Assembly: GCA_900316165.1 (NCBI GenBank)
Contig: ONBW01000011.1
Location: 1 to 57,417, forward strand
Source of the DNA: an uncultured Lachnospiraceae bacterium
GTDB lineage: Bacteria > Bacillota > Clostridia > Lachnospirales > Lachnospiraceae
DNA: 57,417 bases
Direction: 5' to 3'
The position numbers and the translations under genes are program-made. The notes beneath the pieces are model-generated. The model saw nothing but the letters and a program-made list of their open reading frames with translations. It searched no databases and was not told the origin of the DNA. Positions 33,346 through 42,149 of this stretch are shown here, piece after piece. How positions within the stretch are numbered: the stretch's first letter is position 1; every line of letters starts with the position of its first letter.

Positions 33346-34641
33346 ATGGGACAGTACGTGATGAAAGGCGGCAAGCCGCTGTACGGATCTGTAAATATAT
33401 CAGGAGCAAAGAATGCAGCTCTTGCTATCATAGCAGCTGCGGTCATGGCAGATGAGGATGTGACTATTACAAACCTGCCTGACGTAAATGATGTGCATGT
33501 AATGCTCGGCGCCATTGACGAGATCGGCGCCAAGGTCGAGCGTCCTGACAGACATACTGCTATCATAAACGGCTCTACTATAAATCAGCTTATCGTAGAC
33601 TATGAGTATATAAAGAAAATCCGTGCTTCTTACTATATGCTCGGTTCTCTTTTAGGAAAGTACAAGAAGGCTGAGGTGGCTCTACCTGGTGGCTGCGCTA
33701 TCGGTGCGCGTCCTATGGATCTGCACACTAAGGGCTTCCGTGCCTTAGGTGCTACTGTAGATGAGGGTTATGGGCTTATCTCTGCAAAGGCTGACAGACT
33801 TATCGGCACACATATATATCTGGACAAGGTTTCTGTTGGTGCGACAATAAATATCATGATGGCTGCAGTCCTTGCTGAGGGTAAGACCAGCATCGAGAAT
33901 GCTGCAAAGGAGCCGCATGTAGTTGATGTGGCAAACTTCCTTAACAGTATGGGCGCTGACATAAAGGGTGCCGGTACTGATGTCATAAGGATAAATGGTG
34001 TTGATCATCTCCATGGAACTGAGTACTCTGTAATCCCTGACCAGATTGAGGCAGGCACCTTTATGTATGCTGCTGCCGCTACTCATGGTGAGGTTACTGT
34101 AAAGAATGTTATCCCGAAGCACCTTGAGGCTACCACTGCAAAGCTTCTTGAGGCTGGCTGCCGCATTGCTGAGGGTGATGATATGGTTACTGTTTCAGCT
34201 AAGGATATCGTGCTTCAGCCGACTCAGGTTACGACTCTTCCTTATCCTGGATTCCCTACAGACATGCAGCCACAGATGACTGTTGTCTTAGGCCTTGCGG
34301 ATGGCGTAAGTACTGTAACTGAGAGTATTTTTGAAAATCGTTTCAAGTATGTAGCTGAGCTGGCCCGTATGGGTGCTAAGGTCAAGGTCGAGAGTAACAT
34401 CGCGATTATCACTGGTGTAGATCATTATACTGGCGCCAGAGTTGATGCACCTGACCTTCGTGCCGGCGCTGCACTTGTTATCGCTGGTCTTGCTGCTGAC
34501 GGTATCACAACTGTTGACGATATCAGATTTATTGAGAGAGGGTATGAGGATTTCACGGAAAAGCTGCGTGGAATCGGTGCTTCAATCGAAAAGGTTGAAG
34601 ATGAGCGTGCCTTAAAGAAATTTATGTTTCAGGTGTCTTGA
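33346..34641 (+). CDS. murA: UDP-N-acetylglucosamine 1-carboxyvinyltransferase
   Basis: The 431-residue enzyme transfers enolpyruvate from PEP to UDP-GlcNAc, the first committed step of peptidoglycan synthesis. It starts KGGKPLYGSVNISGAKNAALAI, with the conserved Lys-Asn pair. The catalytic loop PGGCAIGARPMD has the active-site Cys at residue 117, the fosfomycin target. Later comes PYPGFPTDMQPQ, and DIRFIERGYEDFTEKL closes the fold. Firmicutes often have two MurA paralogs; which one this is cannot be told here. The downstream glycosyltransferase starts 2 bp after its stop, suggesting co-transcription. Confidence 0.94.
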   Translation: MGQYVMKGGKPLYGSVNISGAKNAALAIIAAAVMADEDVTITNLPDVNDVHVMLGAIDEIGAKVERPDRHTAIINGSTINQLIVDYEYIKKIRASYYMLGSLLGKYKKAEVALPGGCAIGARPMDLHTKGFRALGATVDEGYGLISAKADRLIGTHIYLDKVSVGATINIMMAAVLAEGKTSIENAAKEPHVVDVANFLNSMGADIKGAGTDVIRINGVDHLHGTEYSVIPDQIEAGTFMYAAAATHGEVTVKNVIPKHLEATTAKLLEAGCRIAEGDDMVTVSAKDIVLQPTQVTTLPYPGFPTDMQPQMTVVLGLADGVSTVTESIFENRFKYVAELARMGAKVKVESNIAIITGVDHYTGARVDAPDLRAGAALVIAGLAADGITTVDDIRFIERGYEDFTEKLRGIGASIEKVEDERALKKFMFQVS

Positions 34642-34643
34642 TT

Positions 34644-35828
34644 ATGAGAATACTTTTTCTGGACTGGAATTGTTTTAACGGAGAGGCCACAAAAAAAGCA
34701 ATGAAGGAGCAGGGCCATGTGGTCCTGCCTTTTTTTCACAAAAAATACGATGCGCTGGAGTCTGATGACTTCTGTGAGTGCTTTGAAAAGTTTGTGAAAG
34801 AAAACAGGCCTTCGGTTATTTTTTCATATAATTACTTCCCGCTGGTGGCACAGTGCTGCCATGATAAGAATCTGCCGTATGTGTCGGTGGTCTATGACAA
34901 CCCGGCGGTTTATCTGTACTCGTATACTCTGATGTATCCGACAAACCATGTATATATCTTCGACTCAAAATGGGTACGTGAGTTTAATGCCGGCGGGCTT
35001 TCGAATGTTCACTACATCACGCTTCCTGCGGATACCGGAAGGCTCCCGCGGCTTGAAGCTGTTTCTGAGAAAAAATATGCCTGCGATATCTCGTTTGTGG
35101 GTGCCCTCTATAATGAGAGGCACAATTTCTATGAGAGGATGGAGAAGAATCTTTCTGAGAGGATGAAGGGTTTTCTCGAGGGACTTATGGACGCGCAGAT
35201 GCTTGTCTACGGAAGTGACCTGATAAAGCCTGTCATCAGGGGTGATGTGCTTGAAGAAATCAGAAAGGCTCTCCCTGTCTATCCGGAGCGTGACTTTGTG
35301 GAACCGGATAATTACCGTGTCCTGAAGTATGTAATTGGAAGAAAGCTTACCAGTAAAGAGAGAATCCGTTACTTAACTGCTCTCGGCAGCAAATATAAAA
35401 TCGACCTCTATACTCTTGATGATACCGCCTCTATTCCTGGCGTGGTAAACCATGGTACCGCAGACTATATCGATGTGATGCCGTTTGTTTTTAACCAGAG
35501 CCGGATAAACTTAAATATTACGCTGAGAAGTATTGATACCGGTATCCCTCAGCGATGCATGGATATCATGGGCTGCGGCGGCTTTCTACTCAGCAATTAT
35601 CAGGAGGATTTCTTCCTCGATGCTGTGACTGAGGATGGTTCTGCTGCCTTCGTGCCTGGTGTCGATTATGATTTTTATTCGAGCAGTGAGGAGCTTCTCG
35701 ACAAAGTGGACTACTATCTCTCACATGAGGACGAACGCGCGCAGATTGCCAGAAACGGGTATGAGAAGGTGAAGAAATACTACTCGATTGATAAGTTCCT
35801 GCACCTGGTGCTGGATGAATTTGTGTGA
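34644..35828 (+). CDS. CgeB/DUF3880-like glycosyltransferase, copy 1
   Basis: The 394-residue protein has an N-terminal DUF3880-like half (MRILFLDWNCFNGEATKKAM, then VIFSYNYFPLVAQCCHDKNLPYVSVVYDNP). The C-terminal GT-B half is of the CgeB/Glyco_trans_1_2 type, with NQSRINLNITLRSIDTGIPQR, MDIMGCGGFLLSNYQED and LSHEDERAQIARNGYEKV. Such enzymes modify spore surfaces or flagellins in Firmicutes; the sugar and acceptor are unknown. I use the ATG at 34644, eight bases after AGGTG, instead of the TTG at 34638. It follows murA directly and begins a row of three paralogs. Confidence 0.82.
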   Translation: MRILFLDWNCFNGEATKKAMKEQGHVVLPFFHKKYDALESDDFCECFEKFVKENRPSVIFSYNYFPLVAQCCHDKNLPYVSVVYDNPAVYLYSYTLMYPTNHVYIFDSKWVREFNAGGLSNVHYITLPADTGRLPRLEAVSEKKYACDISFVGALYNERHNFYERMEKNLSERMKGFLEGLMDAQMLVYGSDLIKPVIRGDVLEEIRKALPVYPERDFVEPDNYRVLKYVIGRKLTSKERIRYLTALGSKYKIDLYTLDDTASIPGVVNHGTADYIDVMPFVFNQSRINLNITLRSIDTGIPQRCMDIMGCGGFLLSNYQEDFFLDAVTEDGSAAFVPGVDYDFYSSSEELLDKVDYYLSHEDERAQIARNGYEKVKKYYSIDKFLHLVLDEFV

Positions 35829-35841
35829 GTTGGGAGGACAT

Positions 35842-37020
35842 ATGAAAGTTGTTTTTGTCAGATACGGAAGCATTCTTGAGCCTGATATCATCGATACTTT
35901 TCAGGAGTTCGGGCTCGAGGTCATAGAATACAGACGTGAGATCACCTACAAGGATGACATCGCGTCGACCTCTGTTATGCTTCTGCATGAATTTCTGGAA
36001 AAGAATCCGTGTGATTTCTTGTTTTCGATGGACTTCTTCCCTTATGTATCTGAGGTAGCAAATATCTACCATCTGAGATATGTCTCATGGGTGGTTGATG
36101 CCCCGATTCTTGAACTTTATACTTCATCTATTACGAATAAGTGGAACAGGACGTTTATTTTTGACAGAGCTCTATATAACGAGATTCACCCGTTAAATCC
36201 AGACTGCGTTTTTCATCTGCCGCTTGCGGGCTCGGTGAAGCGCCGCATGCAGGTGATTAAAAATGCCAGTGGAACCCAGCGTAAGAAATTCTCGCATGAT
36301 ATTGCTTTTGTCGGAAGTCTTTATTCTGAGAAAAATCCACTCTCAGATGCGAAGGGACTTTCCGAGCACACCAGAGGGTATCTGCAGGGAATTATTAAGG
36401 CACAGGAGCTTGTTTACGGTTATTTTTTCATTGAAGAGCTGTTGAGCGATGAGTTGGTAGAAGAAATTAAAAAATCTCTCAAAGCCTTTCCGGCTCCGAT
36501 GGAGGGCGGTTTCCTTACTGACAAGCGCACGATTGCCCAGGAATATATCGGAAACGCTGTAACCGCCGCGGAGCGAGAAGATACTTTTCGGATGCTTTCG
36601 GAGTATTTCAATGTGTCGATTTACACTGGAAGTGACACCTCTGAGATGCCTCACATTCACAACCTCGGGCTCGCGAAGTCACAGGAGGAGATGCCGATTA
36701 TTTTTAACAGATCAAAAATAAATATCAACACCACCTCGAAGCCAATCAGGACCGGGCTTCCGCTGAGAATCTTCGATATCCTCTCCTGCGGCGGTTTCTG
36801 CATTTCCAACTATCAGGAAGAGATTCCTGAGCTCTTTACTCCTGGTGAAGAGATTGTTATGTATGAAAGTCTTGACGAGCTGAAAGAGCTCTGTGCCTAC
36901 TACTTAGACCATGAGGACGAGCGCAGGCAGATCGCAGAGGCTGGATTCGAGAAGCTCAAGTACAATTATACTTACGAAATAGTTTTGCAGAAGCTGCTTT
37001 ATACAGCCTTCTCCAAATAG
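35842..37020 (+). CDS. CgeB/DUF3880-like glycosyltransferase, copy 2
   Basis: The 392-residue paralog of the previous gene begins MKVVFVRYGSILEPDIIDTF. It has FLFSMDFFPYVSEVANIYHL with YVSWVVDAPILELY in the N-terminal half. The C-terminal donor-site half shows NRSKININTTSKPIRTGLPLR, FDILSCGGFCISNYQEE and LDHEDERRQIAEAGFEKL. The alignable blocks are the same as in copies 1 and 3 but the connecting loops differ, so the triplet is an old tandem expansion probably with distinct acceptors. The GGGAGGA ribosome binding site places the start at 35842, 13 bp after copy 1. Confidence 0.82.
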   Translation: MKVVFVRYGSILEPDIIDTFQEFGLEVIEYRREITYKDDIASTSVMLLHEFLEKNPCDFLFSMDFFPYVSEVANIYHLRYVSWVVDAPILELYTSSITNKWNRTFIFDRALYNEIHPLNPDCVFHLPLAGSVKRRMQVIKNASGTQRKKFSHDIAFVGSLYSEKNPLSDAKGLSEHTRGYLQGIIKAQELVYGYFFIEELLSDELVEEIKKSLKAFPAPMEGGFLTDKRTIAQEYIGNAVTAAEREDTFRMLSEYFNVSIYTGSDTSEMPHIHNLGLAKSQEEMPIIFNRSKININTTSKPIRTGLPLRIFDILSCGGFCISNYQEEIPELFTPGEEIVMYESLDELKELCAYYLDHEDERRQIAEAGFEKLKYNYTYEIVLQKLLYTAFSK

Positions 37021-37023
37021 TGC

Positions 37024-37046
37024 TTTACGGACTCTGAGTCCGTAAA
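37024..37046. repeat. Perfect 11-bp inverted repeat between glycosyltransferase copies 2 and 3
   Basis: TTTACGGACTC (37024-37034) and GAGTCCGTAAA (37036-37046) flank one base, giving a stable hairpin. There is no T-run on the plus strand, so it is not an obvious terminator; RNA processing or partial attenuation within the operon is possible. Confidence 0.7.
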
Positions 37047-37087
37047 AAGTTGCATGGGAATGCGTAGTATGACGATAGGAACTGAGG

Positions 37088-38290
37088 ATGGAAATAAAAA
37101 GTAGGAAAAAAATTCTGGTATACCGCTGGAAGGCCTATAATTACGAGGATGTGATCACATCGTTTGAGAGGGCCGGGTACCAGGTCAAGTGCATCTACCA
37201 GAAGCTGATGAGCTATGATGTAAATGGCGAGTTTGCTGAAAAAATAGAACGCGAGCTTGCAAGTGAAACCTATGAGTTCGTATTCACGATAAATTATTTC
37301 CCGGTAATCTCAGATTCCTGCCAGAAAATGGGGATCGAGTACGTAAGCTATAGCTGCGACAGCCCGCTGATCTCGATGTATCATGAGTCGGTTTTTAACG
37401 ATGTAAATCGTATATTTTTATTTGATGTCGAGTCAGTTGCGAGGTTTCGAGCTCTTGGCGTTAAGCATGTGAAGTATCTGCCACTAGGGGTTGATGTCGC
37501 CCGACTCGATGAACTTCTAAAAAAGCCATCTCCATTTTCAGAAGAGATGACGCAGACACTTCAAAGCTCCTTAAGCTTTGTGGGCTCACTCTATGAGAAA
37601 AATTCATACGACAAAACGAGGGAGGCGCTGCCTGAGTATCTGCAGGGATACTTCGATGCGTGTATGGAGATTGAAAGCAGGAGGTTCGGGACCGAGCATT
37701 TTTTCGATGAAATGATGACGACAGAAATCGGCGAGGAACTGATGGAGCATCTTGATTTCAAAAAATCGGAACGCTCTTTTTCTGAGCTGCCGTTTGTTTT
37801 CTCAGTGACTTCCCTTGGATTTAAGTGCGCGCAGATTCAGAGAAAGCGGGAGCTTGCCACTCTTTCGAGGACGCACTCAGTCTGTCTTTTTACGGAAAGC
37901 GACACTGAAGATCTTTTTTCTGTGAAAAATATGGGGCCGGCAGACTACCGGCTCATCATGCCGTGGGTGTTCAACAAATCGGCGGTAAATCTTAATTTTA
38001 CAATACCAAATATCCATACAGGGATACCGCTTCGTGTATGGGATGTCTTAGGTGCCCGTGGTTTTCTTTTTACAAATCATCAGAAAGAGCTTGGCAGCTT
38101 TTTTAAGGACGGAGAAGATCTAGTCTGGTTTGAGAGTGAGGACGAGCTTATCGACAAAGCTGATTTTTACATGGATGAAAAAAATGCCTCCCTGCGGGAT
38201 AAGATCTCGCAGAGAGGTTATGAAAAAGTGGCTTCGTACCACACGTTTGATCAGAGGATATCACAGCTTCTCGTCGATAAGGAGGCCTGA
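37088..38290 (+). CDS. CgeB/DUF3880-like glycosyltransferase, copy 3
   Basis: The 400-residue third paralog begins MEIKSRKKILVYRWKAYNYED and has FVFTINYFPVISDSCQKMGIEYVSYSCDSPL in its N-terminal half. The C-terminal half shows NKSAVNLNFTIPNIHTGIPLR, WDVLGARGFLFTNHQKEL and LRDKISQRGYEKVASYH. The usual S-C-G-G of the donor loop is G-A-R-G here, a change shared by neither neighbour. The last 30 bp overlap, in convergent orientation, the 3' end of the FliD-like gene on the other strand, with no terminator between them. A flagellin- or cap-modifying role is suggested only by that neighbour. Confidence 0.8.
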   Translation: MEIKSRKKILVYRWKAYNYEDVITSFERAGYQVKCIYQKLMSYDVNGEFAEKIERELASETYEFVFTINYFPVISDSCQKMGIEYVSYSCDSPLISMYHESVFNDVNRIFLFDVESVARFRALGVKHVKYLPLGVDVARLDELLKKPSPFSEEMTQTLQSSLSFVGSLYEKNSYDKTREALPEYLQGYFDACMEIESRRFGTEHFFDEMMTTEIGEELMEHLDFKKSERSFSELPFVFSVTSLGFKCAQIQRKRELATLSRTHSVCLFTESDTEDLFSVKNMGPADYRLIMPWVFNKSAVNLNFTIPNIHTGIPLRVWDVLGARGFLFTNHQKELGSFFKDGEDLVWFESEDELIDKADFYMDEKNASLRDKISQRGYEKVASYHTFDQRISQLLVDKEA

Positions 38291-39559
38291 ATAAGGGCTC
38301 GTCGCATAGACTGCTGTAAAGTAGTTCTTCGTCGGGTCCTTGTACTCGACTGTGATTTTCTTCACGTAGCGCATCGGGTCAATCGAGGACTTTTCGGCTT
38401 CTCTGTGAAGAGCGGCCTTGAAGCTGTTCAAACTGTGAAATGCTTCTTTGACACCTGGGCCTGAGACTGACTCGTCGAGCTTATCCTTATCTATCTGCAG
38501 CAGGCCGAAGTCATCATGGGTGATGCCGATACTTTCAAGCTGATCCTTAAGAGCATTGCTTACAGAAGACATCTCCTTTACAAGGCTTTCATCGCCGCTG
38601 GTGTCAGCGTATTTCTGCCCTACAGCGATAAAGCTGTTGTAGGAATCGATAAGCTCTGAAACAGAATCCGTGATCATATCGGTATCAGCTTTAAAGCCTA
38701 TCGTAACAGGCTTCCCGGGCTCCGTCGTATTTTTTAAATCAATCGCAAAGCGCTGGTTTATAGTAAAGGAGTTCGACAGGGCATGGTGCTCCGTACCGTT
38801 TAATGCGAAAGTGGCATTCTCAGCCGGCTGTGTTACCTCATCGATGCCCAGCGCCTTGATAGCATTGTAGCTCGCACCGGAGCTGATCTTAAATAAGTAA
38901 TTCTCAGTAGATGAAAGTCCGGTCTGCTTCGACGTGATCACAAGCGAAGACATTCGCCCGTAGTCCTTAACCTCAGCAGTAAGTCCTGTGTCTGATTTAT
39001 TAATCAGGCGTTCAATCTTCTGCTGAACATCGAGGTTTGTATCTCCATTATTTACTGTAAACTGGAACTCGTATGAGCCTGAATTCGTATCGAGGTCGAA
39101 GCTGTAGGAGTCAGGCTTGAAGTCACTGCTGGTCTTTACCAGCGGATGGCCCTCGTTTACCTGAGGCTTAGCCAGGCTCTTTACATCTATTGTAAAAGTA
39201 GAAGAGGTGTCGACATCGTCAGACTGGCTTCCTATATAGTCTACAGAGACCTGATCCTCGTTTGAAGAGTAGGCCTTTTTTTCATTCAGGACAGATTCTA
39301 TACTTCCTGAACCGCCGCCCATCTTTGTCACGATGTTTTCCATCTGGTGGGCGTTGGCCTTCAAATCTATGGCAAATTCTGCTACACGTGGGGTATAGTC
39401 GATTTTATATACAGGGGAATTCCTGTTAGTGCGGACCATACGGCTGTAAACGTCGCGCAGTTCGCTCTTTTTATGGTTATCATACTTCGCGGAGGAAGTC
39501 TGATTGCCGTATGTGGACATGAGGTAGCCTAAAACTACCGTGCTGTTAATGATGGCCAT
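38261..39559 (-). CDS. Second FliD-like flagellar hook-associated protein
   Basis: The 432-residue protein lacks the canonical GLDTESIV start but has FliD-type domains. TFTIDVKSLAKPQVNEG (N-terminal FliD strand), LDVQQKIERLINKSDTGLTAEV with SLVITSKQTG, NATFALNGTEH and FTINQRFAIDL match the middle. SVSELIDSYNSFIAVGQKY plus FGLLQIDKDKLDESV match the FliD C-terminal domain. It could be an alternative cap or a flagellum-associated secreted protein. The ATG at 39559 is eight bases after AGGAGG; the GTG at 39565 is too close. Upstream on the same strand lies a structured leader at 39589-39676. It ends convergently inside the third glycosyltransferase gene. Confidence 0.75.
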   Translation of the reverse strand: MAIINSTVVLGYLMSTYGNQTSSAKYDNHKKSELRDVYSRMVRTNRNSPVYKIDYTPRVAEFAIDLKANAHQMENIVTKMGGGSGSIESVLNEKKAYSSNEDQVSVDYIGSQSDDVDTSSTFTIDVKSLAKPQVNEGHPLVKTSSDFKPDSYSFDLDTNSGSYEFQFTVNNGDTNLDVQQKIERLINKSDTGLTAEVKDYGRMSSLVITSKQTGLSSTENYLFKISSGASYNAIKALGIDEVTQPAENATFALNGTEHHALSNSFTINQRFAIDLKNTTEPGKPVTIGFKADTDMITDSVSELIDSYNSFIAVGQKYADTSGDESLVKEMSSVSNALKDQLESIGITHDDFGLLQIDKDKLDESVSGPGVKEAFHSLNSFKAALHREAEKSSIDPMRYVKKITVEYKDPTKNYFTAVYATSPYSGLLIDEKL

Positions 39560-39588
39560 GAGCACTTCCTCCTTTCTTCCGTGAAACT

Positions 39589-39676
39589 ATACTGACAGGA
39601 CTCAGGAATCCTTTTCCTGGAGCAATTACCAGGCGACTGCAATAATAAATGCGTCACCGCTTACGCCTGTCAGTAT
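39589..39676 (-). promoter_or_regulatory. Structured leader RNA candidate of the FliD-like gene
   Basis: Read on the minus strand, ATACTGACAGG and CCTGTCAGTAT (plus 39666-39676 and 39589-39599) form a perfect 11-bp closing helix around about 66 nt. Inside are GCG-GTGA-CGC (a GNRA-type tetraloop hairpin), CCTGG/CCAGG with an 8-nt loop, and AGGA/TCCT. The ribosome binding site AGGAGG lies just after the closing helix. The layout is that of a multi-branched cis-regulatory RNA, but I do not recognise a known class. Confidence 0.55.
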
Positions 39677-39702
39677 GAAAATGCCGGCGCATAATAAGTC
39701 AA

Positions 39703-39718
39703 AGTATAAATTTATACT
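39703..39718. repeat. Perfect 16-bp palindrome between divergent units
   Basis: AGTATAAATTTATACT is its own reverse complement. It lies upstream of the leader of the FliD-like gene and 61 bp before the -35 of the rpmG-secE-nusG promoter. It could be an operator for either side. Confidence 0.65.
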
Positions 39719-39778
39719 GTAATACTACCACGTTTTAATGTAAAAATAAAGGAAAATTTGAAGAAAATGTGAAAATAC

Positions 39779-39807
39779 TTGACAAGGGACTCACGTCGTG
39801 ATATTAT
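39779..39807 (+). promoter_or_regulatory. Promoter of rpmG-secE-nusG-rplK-rplA
   Basis: TTGACA (39779-39784), 17-nt spacer, TATTAT (39802-39807). A small CGTGA/TCACG inverted repeat surrounds the -10. The start codon of rpmG is about 110 bp downstream. Confidence 0.8.
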
Positions 39808-39918
39808 GTCACGGTGACGGAAGGCAGGGCCTTATTTTTTTGTGCAAAATTAGCGGATAGAGCACGAGAGAAGAAAGCCCTAAAACACAACAAATACATT
39901 GATTTGGAGGTGGAAGTT

Positions 39919-40068
39919 GTGCGTACAAAAATAACACTTGCCTGCACAGAATGTCAGCACAGGAATTATAACCTGACAAAAGACAAGAAGACACATCCCG
40001 AGAGAATGGAGATCAAGAAGTACTGCCCATTCTGCAGAAAACACACTTTACATAAGGAAACCAAGTAA
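39919..40068 (+). CDS. rpmG: Ribosomal protein L33
   Basis: The 49-residue protein begins with GTG (Met-Arg-Thr-Lys-Ile-Thr-Leu-Ala) and has the zinc-binding pairs C-T-E-C (residues 9-12) and C-P-F-C (near 37-40). This is the zinc-containing C+ form of L33, a large-subunit protein near the E site. The GTG at 39919 is six bases after GGAGGTGG; the longer frame upstream overlaps the promoter region. The order rpmG-secE-nusG-rplK-rplA is standard in Firmicutes. The gap to secE is 11 bp. Confidence 0.95.
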   Translation: MRTKITLACTECQHRNYNLTKDKKTHPERMEIKKYCPFCRKHTLHKETK

Positions 40069-40079
40069 AGGAGCGTTCT

Positions 40080-40292
40080 ATGGCAGAAGCAAAGACAAAG
40101 ACGAAGAAAAAGAGAATTTCCGAATGGTGGGATGGAATTAAGACCGAATTCGGAAAGATCGTCTGGGCAGACAGAAAGACCGTTGGTCGCCAGACCACAT
40201 CTGTGGTCATCATTTCTATCATCCTCGGACTGCTTATCGTATTTTTTGATATGATAATCCAGTACGGCGTTGATAAGTTTGTAAAGCTCTGA
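40080..40292 (+). CDS. secE: Preprotein translocase subunit SecE
   Basis: The 70-residue protein has a Lys-rich cytoplasmic start, the amphipathic RISEWWDGIKTEFGKIVWADRK segment that clamps SecY, and a single transmembrane helix (residues about 42-62). This is the short Gram-positive SecE. With SecY and SecG it forms the protein-conducting channel. It lies between rpmG and nusG as usual. The ribosome binding site is AAAGGAG. The conserved W-P-x-R/W-x-x-R motif appears as IVWADRKT. Confidence 0.94.
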   Translation: MAEAKTKTKKKRISEWWDGIKTEFGKIVWADRKTVGRQTTSVVIISIILGLLIVFFDMIIQYGVDKFVKL

Positions 40293-40334
40293 TAAGAGAT
40301 TGGCTTTGGAATTTCTGATGGAGGAGATGCGTTA

Positions 40335-40865
40335 ATGGCAGAGACAGAAGATTCAGCAAAGTGGTATGTAGCCCATACCTATTCCGGCTATGAGAACAAA
40401 GTTAAGACCACTATTGAAGAAGCGGTAGCGAACCGTCATCTTGAGGATCAGATCCTCGAGGTAAGAGTTCCGACCGAGGAGGTCTCAGAAGTAAAGAACG
40501 GCAAAAAGCGCACGGTTTCAAAGAAACTCTTCCCGGGTTATGTACTGGTCAAAATGATCATGAACGACGACACCTGGTATGTCGTACGTAACACCCGTGG
40601 AGTTACAGGTTTCGTTGGACCTGGAAGCAAGCCGGTACCTCTTTCTGATTATGAGATGAGAAGCCTTGGCATAAAGACAAAGCCTGTAGTAGACGTTGAT
40701 TTTGCCGAGGGAGATACTGTTTCTGTTATCGGTGGTATCTGGAAGGATACGACCGGAGTCATCACTGCCTTGAATCCAGGAAAGCAGACGGTCACTATCT
40801 CAGTCGAGATGTTCGGGCGCGAAACCCCAGTAGAGATTGGGTTCGCAGATGTTAGGAAGATCTGA
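40335..40865 (+). CDS. nusG: Transcription termination/antitermination protein NusG
   Basis: The 176-residue protein has the NGN domain ([20 protein letters not shown] at the start, then [32 protein letters not shown]). A C-terminal KOW domain follows ([32 protein letters not shown]). NusG binds the clamp of RNA polymerase, modulates pausing and links transcription to translation. Both domains are complete. It is followed by rplK after 35 bp. Confidence 0.97.
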   Translation: MAETEDSAKWYVAHTYSGYENKVKTTIEEAVANRHLEDQILEVRVPTEEVSEVKNGKKRTVSKKLFPGYVLVKMIMNDDTWYVVRNTRGVTGFVGPGSKPVPLSDYEMRSLGIKTKPVVDVDFAEGDTVSVIGGIWKDTTGVITALNPGKQTVTISVEMFGRETPVEIGFADVRKI

Positions 40866-40900
40866 TCCGGCTATGGTCAGATCCAGGAAGGAGAATTAAC

Positions 40901-41326
40901 GTGGCAAAGAAGATCGAAGGTTATATCAAGCTTCAGATTCAGGCCGGCAAAGCTACACCGGCTCCACCAGTTGGCCCGGCACTTGGTCAGCATGGTGTAA
41001 ACATCGTAGAGTTCACGAAGCAGTTCAACGCAAAGACAGCTGATATGGGAGACACAGTCGTTCCTACAATCATCACTGTTTACGCTGACAGAAGCTTCAC
41101 ATTTATCACAAAGACTCCGCCAGCAGCCGTTCTTATCAAGAAGGCATGCAAGCTTTCTAAAGCTTCAGGCGAGCCAAACAAGAACAAGGTCGCAAAGATC
41201 ACAAAGGCTCAGCTTCAGGAAATCGCTGAGACAAAGATGCCTGACCTCAACGCCGCTAATATCGAGTCCGCTATCTCGATGATCGCCGGCACAGCAAGGT
41301 CAATGGGCGTAGAAGTTACCGATTAA
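40901..41326 (+). CDS. rplK: Ribosomal protein L11
   Basis: The 141-residue protein begins with GTG ([20 protein letters not shown]) and shows the Pro-rich linker [15 protein letters not shown]. Its C-terminal RNA-binding domain contains [15 protein letters not shown] and [15 protein letters not shown]11 forms the base of the GTPase-associated stalk and is the target of thiostrepton and of RelA sensing. The ribosome binding site is AGGAAGGAG. A small hairpin (TGGGA/TCCCA, 41353-41372) lies in the 73-bp gap to rplA. Confidence 0.97.
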   Translation: MAKKIEGYIKLQIQAGKATPAPPVGPALGQHGVNIVEFTKQFNAKTADMGDTVVPTIITVYADRSFTFITKTPPAAVLIKKACKLSKASGEPNKNKVAKITKAQLQEIAETKMPDLNAANIESAISMIAGTARSMGVEVTD

Positions 41327-41399
41327 TAGTAACCAGGTAACGAGACGAAGCGTGGGAGGGAACCTCTTCCCATAAACACCACAGGAGGAATTTTTCACC

Positions 41400-42098
41400 A
41401 TGAAGAAAAGAGGAAAAAAGTATCAGGACGCTGTAAAGTCCTTTGATAAAACAAAGCAGTACGATCCGGCAGAAGCCGTATCAATCGTAAAGAAAAATGC
41501 CACTGCTAAGTTCGACGAGACCATCGAAGTTCATATCCGTACAGGATGTGACGGCCGTCATGCTGATCAGCAGATCCGTGGCGCTGTTGTTCTTCCTCAT
41601 GGAACAGGAAAGACTGTTCGTGTCCTTGTATTCGCAAAGGGTGCAAAGGCTGATGAGGCACAGGCTGCTGGAGCTGATTATGTAGGAGCTGAGGAGCTTA
41701 TTCCAAAGATCCAGAATGAAGGATGGCTGGATTTCGACGTTGTAGTAGCTACACCAGATATGATGAGCGTTGTAGGACGTCTTGGACGTGTCTTAGGACC
41801 TAAGGGCTTAATGCCAAACCCTAAGGCTGGTACAGTTACAATGGACGTTACAAAGGCTATCAACGACATCAAAGCTGGTAAAATCGAGTATCGTCTGGAC
41901 AAAGCAAATATTATCCATGTACCGGTAGGAAAGGCTTCATTCAGTGAGGCTGATCTTGCTGACAACTTCCAGTCGCTTATGGATGCCATTGTCAAGGCTC
42001 GTCCGAGCACACTTAAGGGAACTTACCTTAAGAACATCACCCTGACCTCTACTATGGGTCCTGGAGTTCGTGTTAACGCTGCAGCTTACGGTATGTAA
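41400..42098 (+). CDS. rplA: Ribosomal protein L1
   Basis: The 232-residue protein begins [22 protein letters not shown]. It contains [20 protein letters not shown], the core [22 protein letters not shown] that is diagnostic for L1, and a C-terminal [12 protein letters not shown]1 forms the mobile stalk at the E site and in many bacteria represses its own operon by binding mRNA. One domain residue is unusual: H-I-R-T-G-C-D replaces the more common N-L-G-V-D, as in other Clostridia. A separate promoter for rplJ-rplL begins 17 bp after the stop. Confidence 0.97.
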   Translation: MKKRGKKYQDAVKSFDKTKQYDPAEAVSIVKKNATAKFDETIEVHIRTGCDGRHADQQIRGAVVLPHGTGKTVRVLVFAKGAKADEAQAAGADYVGAEELIPKIQNEGWLDFDVVVATPDMMSVVGRLGRVLGPKGLMPNPKAGTVTMDVTKAINDIKAGKIEYRLDKANIIHVPVGKASFSEADLADNFQSLMDAIVKARPSTLKGTYLKNITLTSTMGPGVRVNAAAYGM

Positions 42099-42114
42099 TC
42101 CGCAGAAAAAACAC

Positions 42115-42143
42115 TTGACAAAGACATCTGATAGATGTATATT
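42115..42143 (+). promoter_or_regulatory. Promoter of rplJ-rplL
   Basis: TTGACA (42115-42120), 17-nt spacer, TATATT (42138-42143), a near-consensus sigma-A promoter directly before the L10 leader. Confidence 0.85.
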
Positions 42144-42149
42144 TATAAA

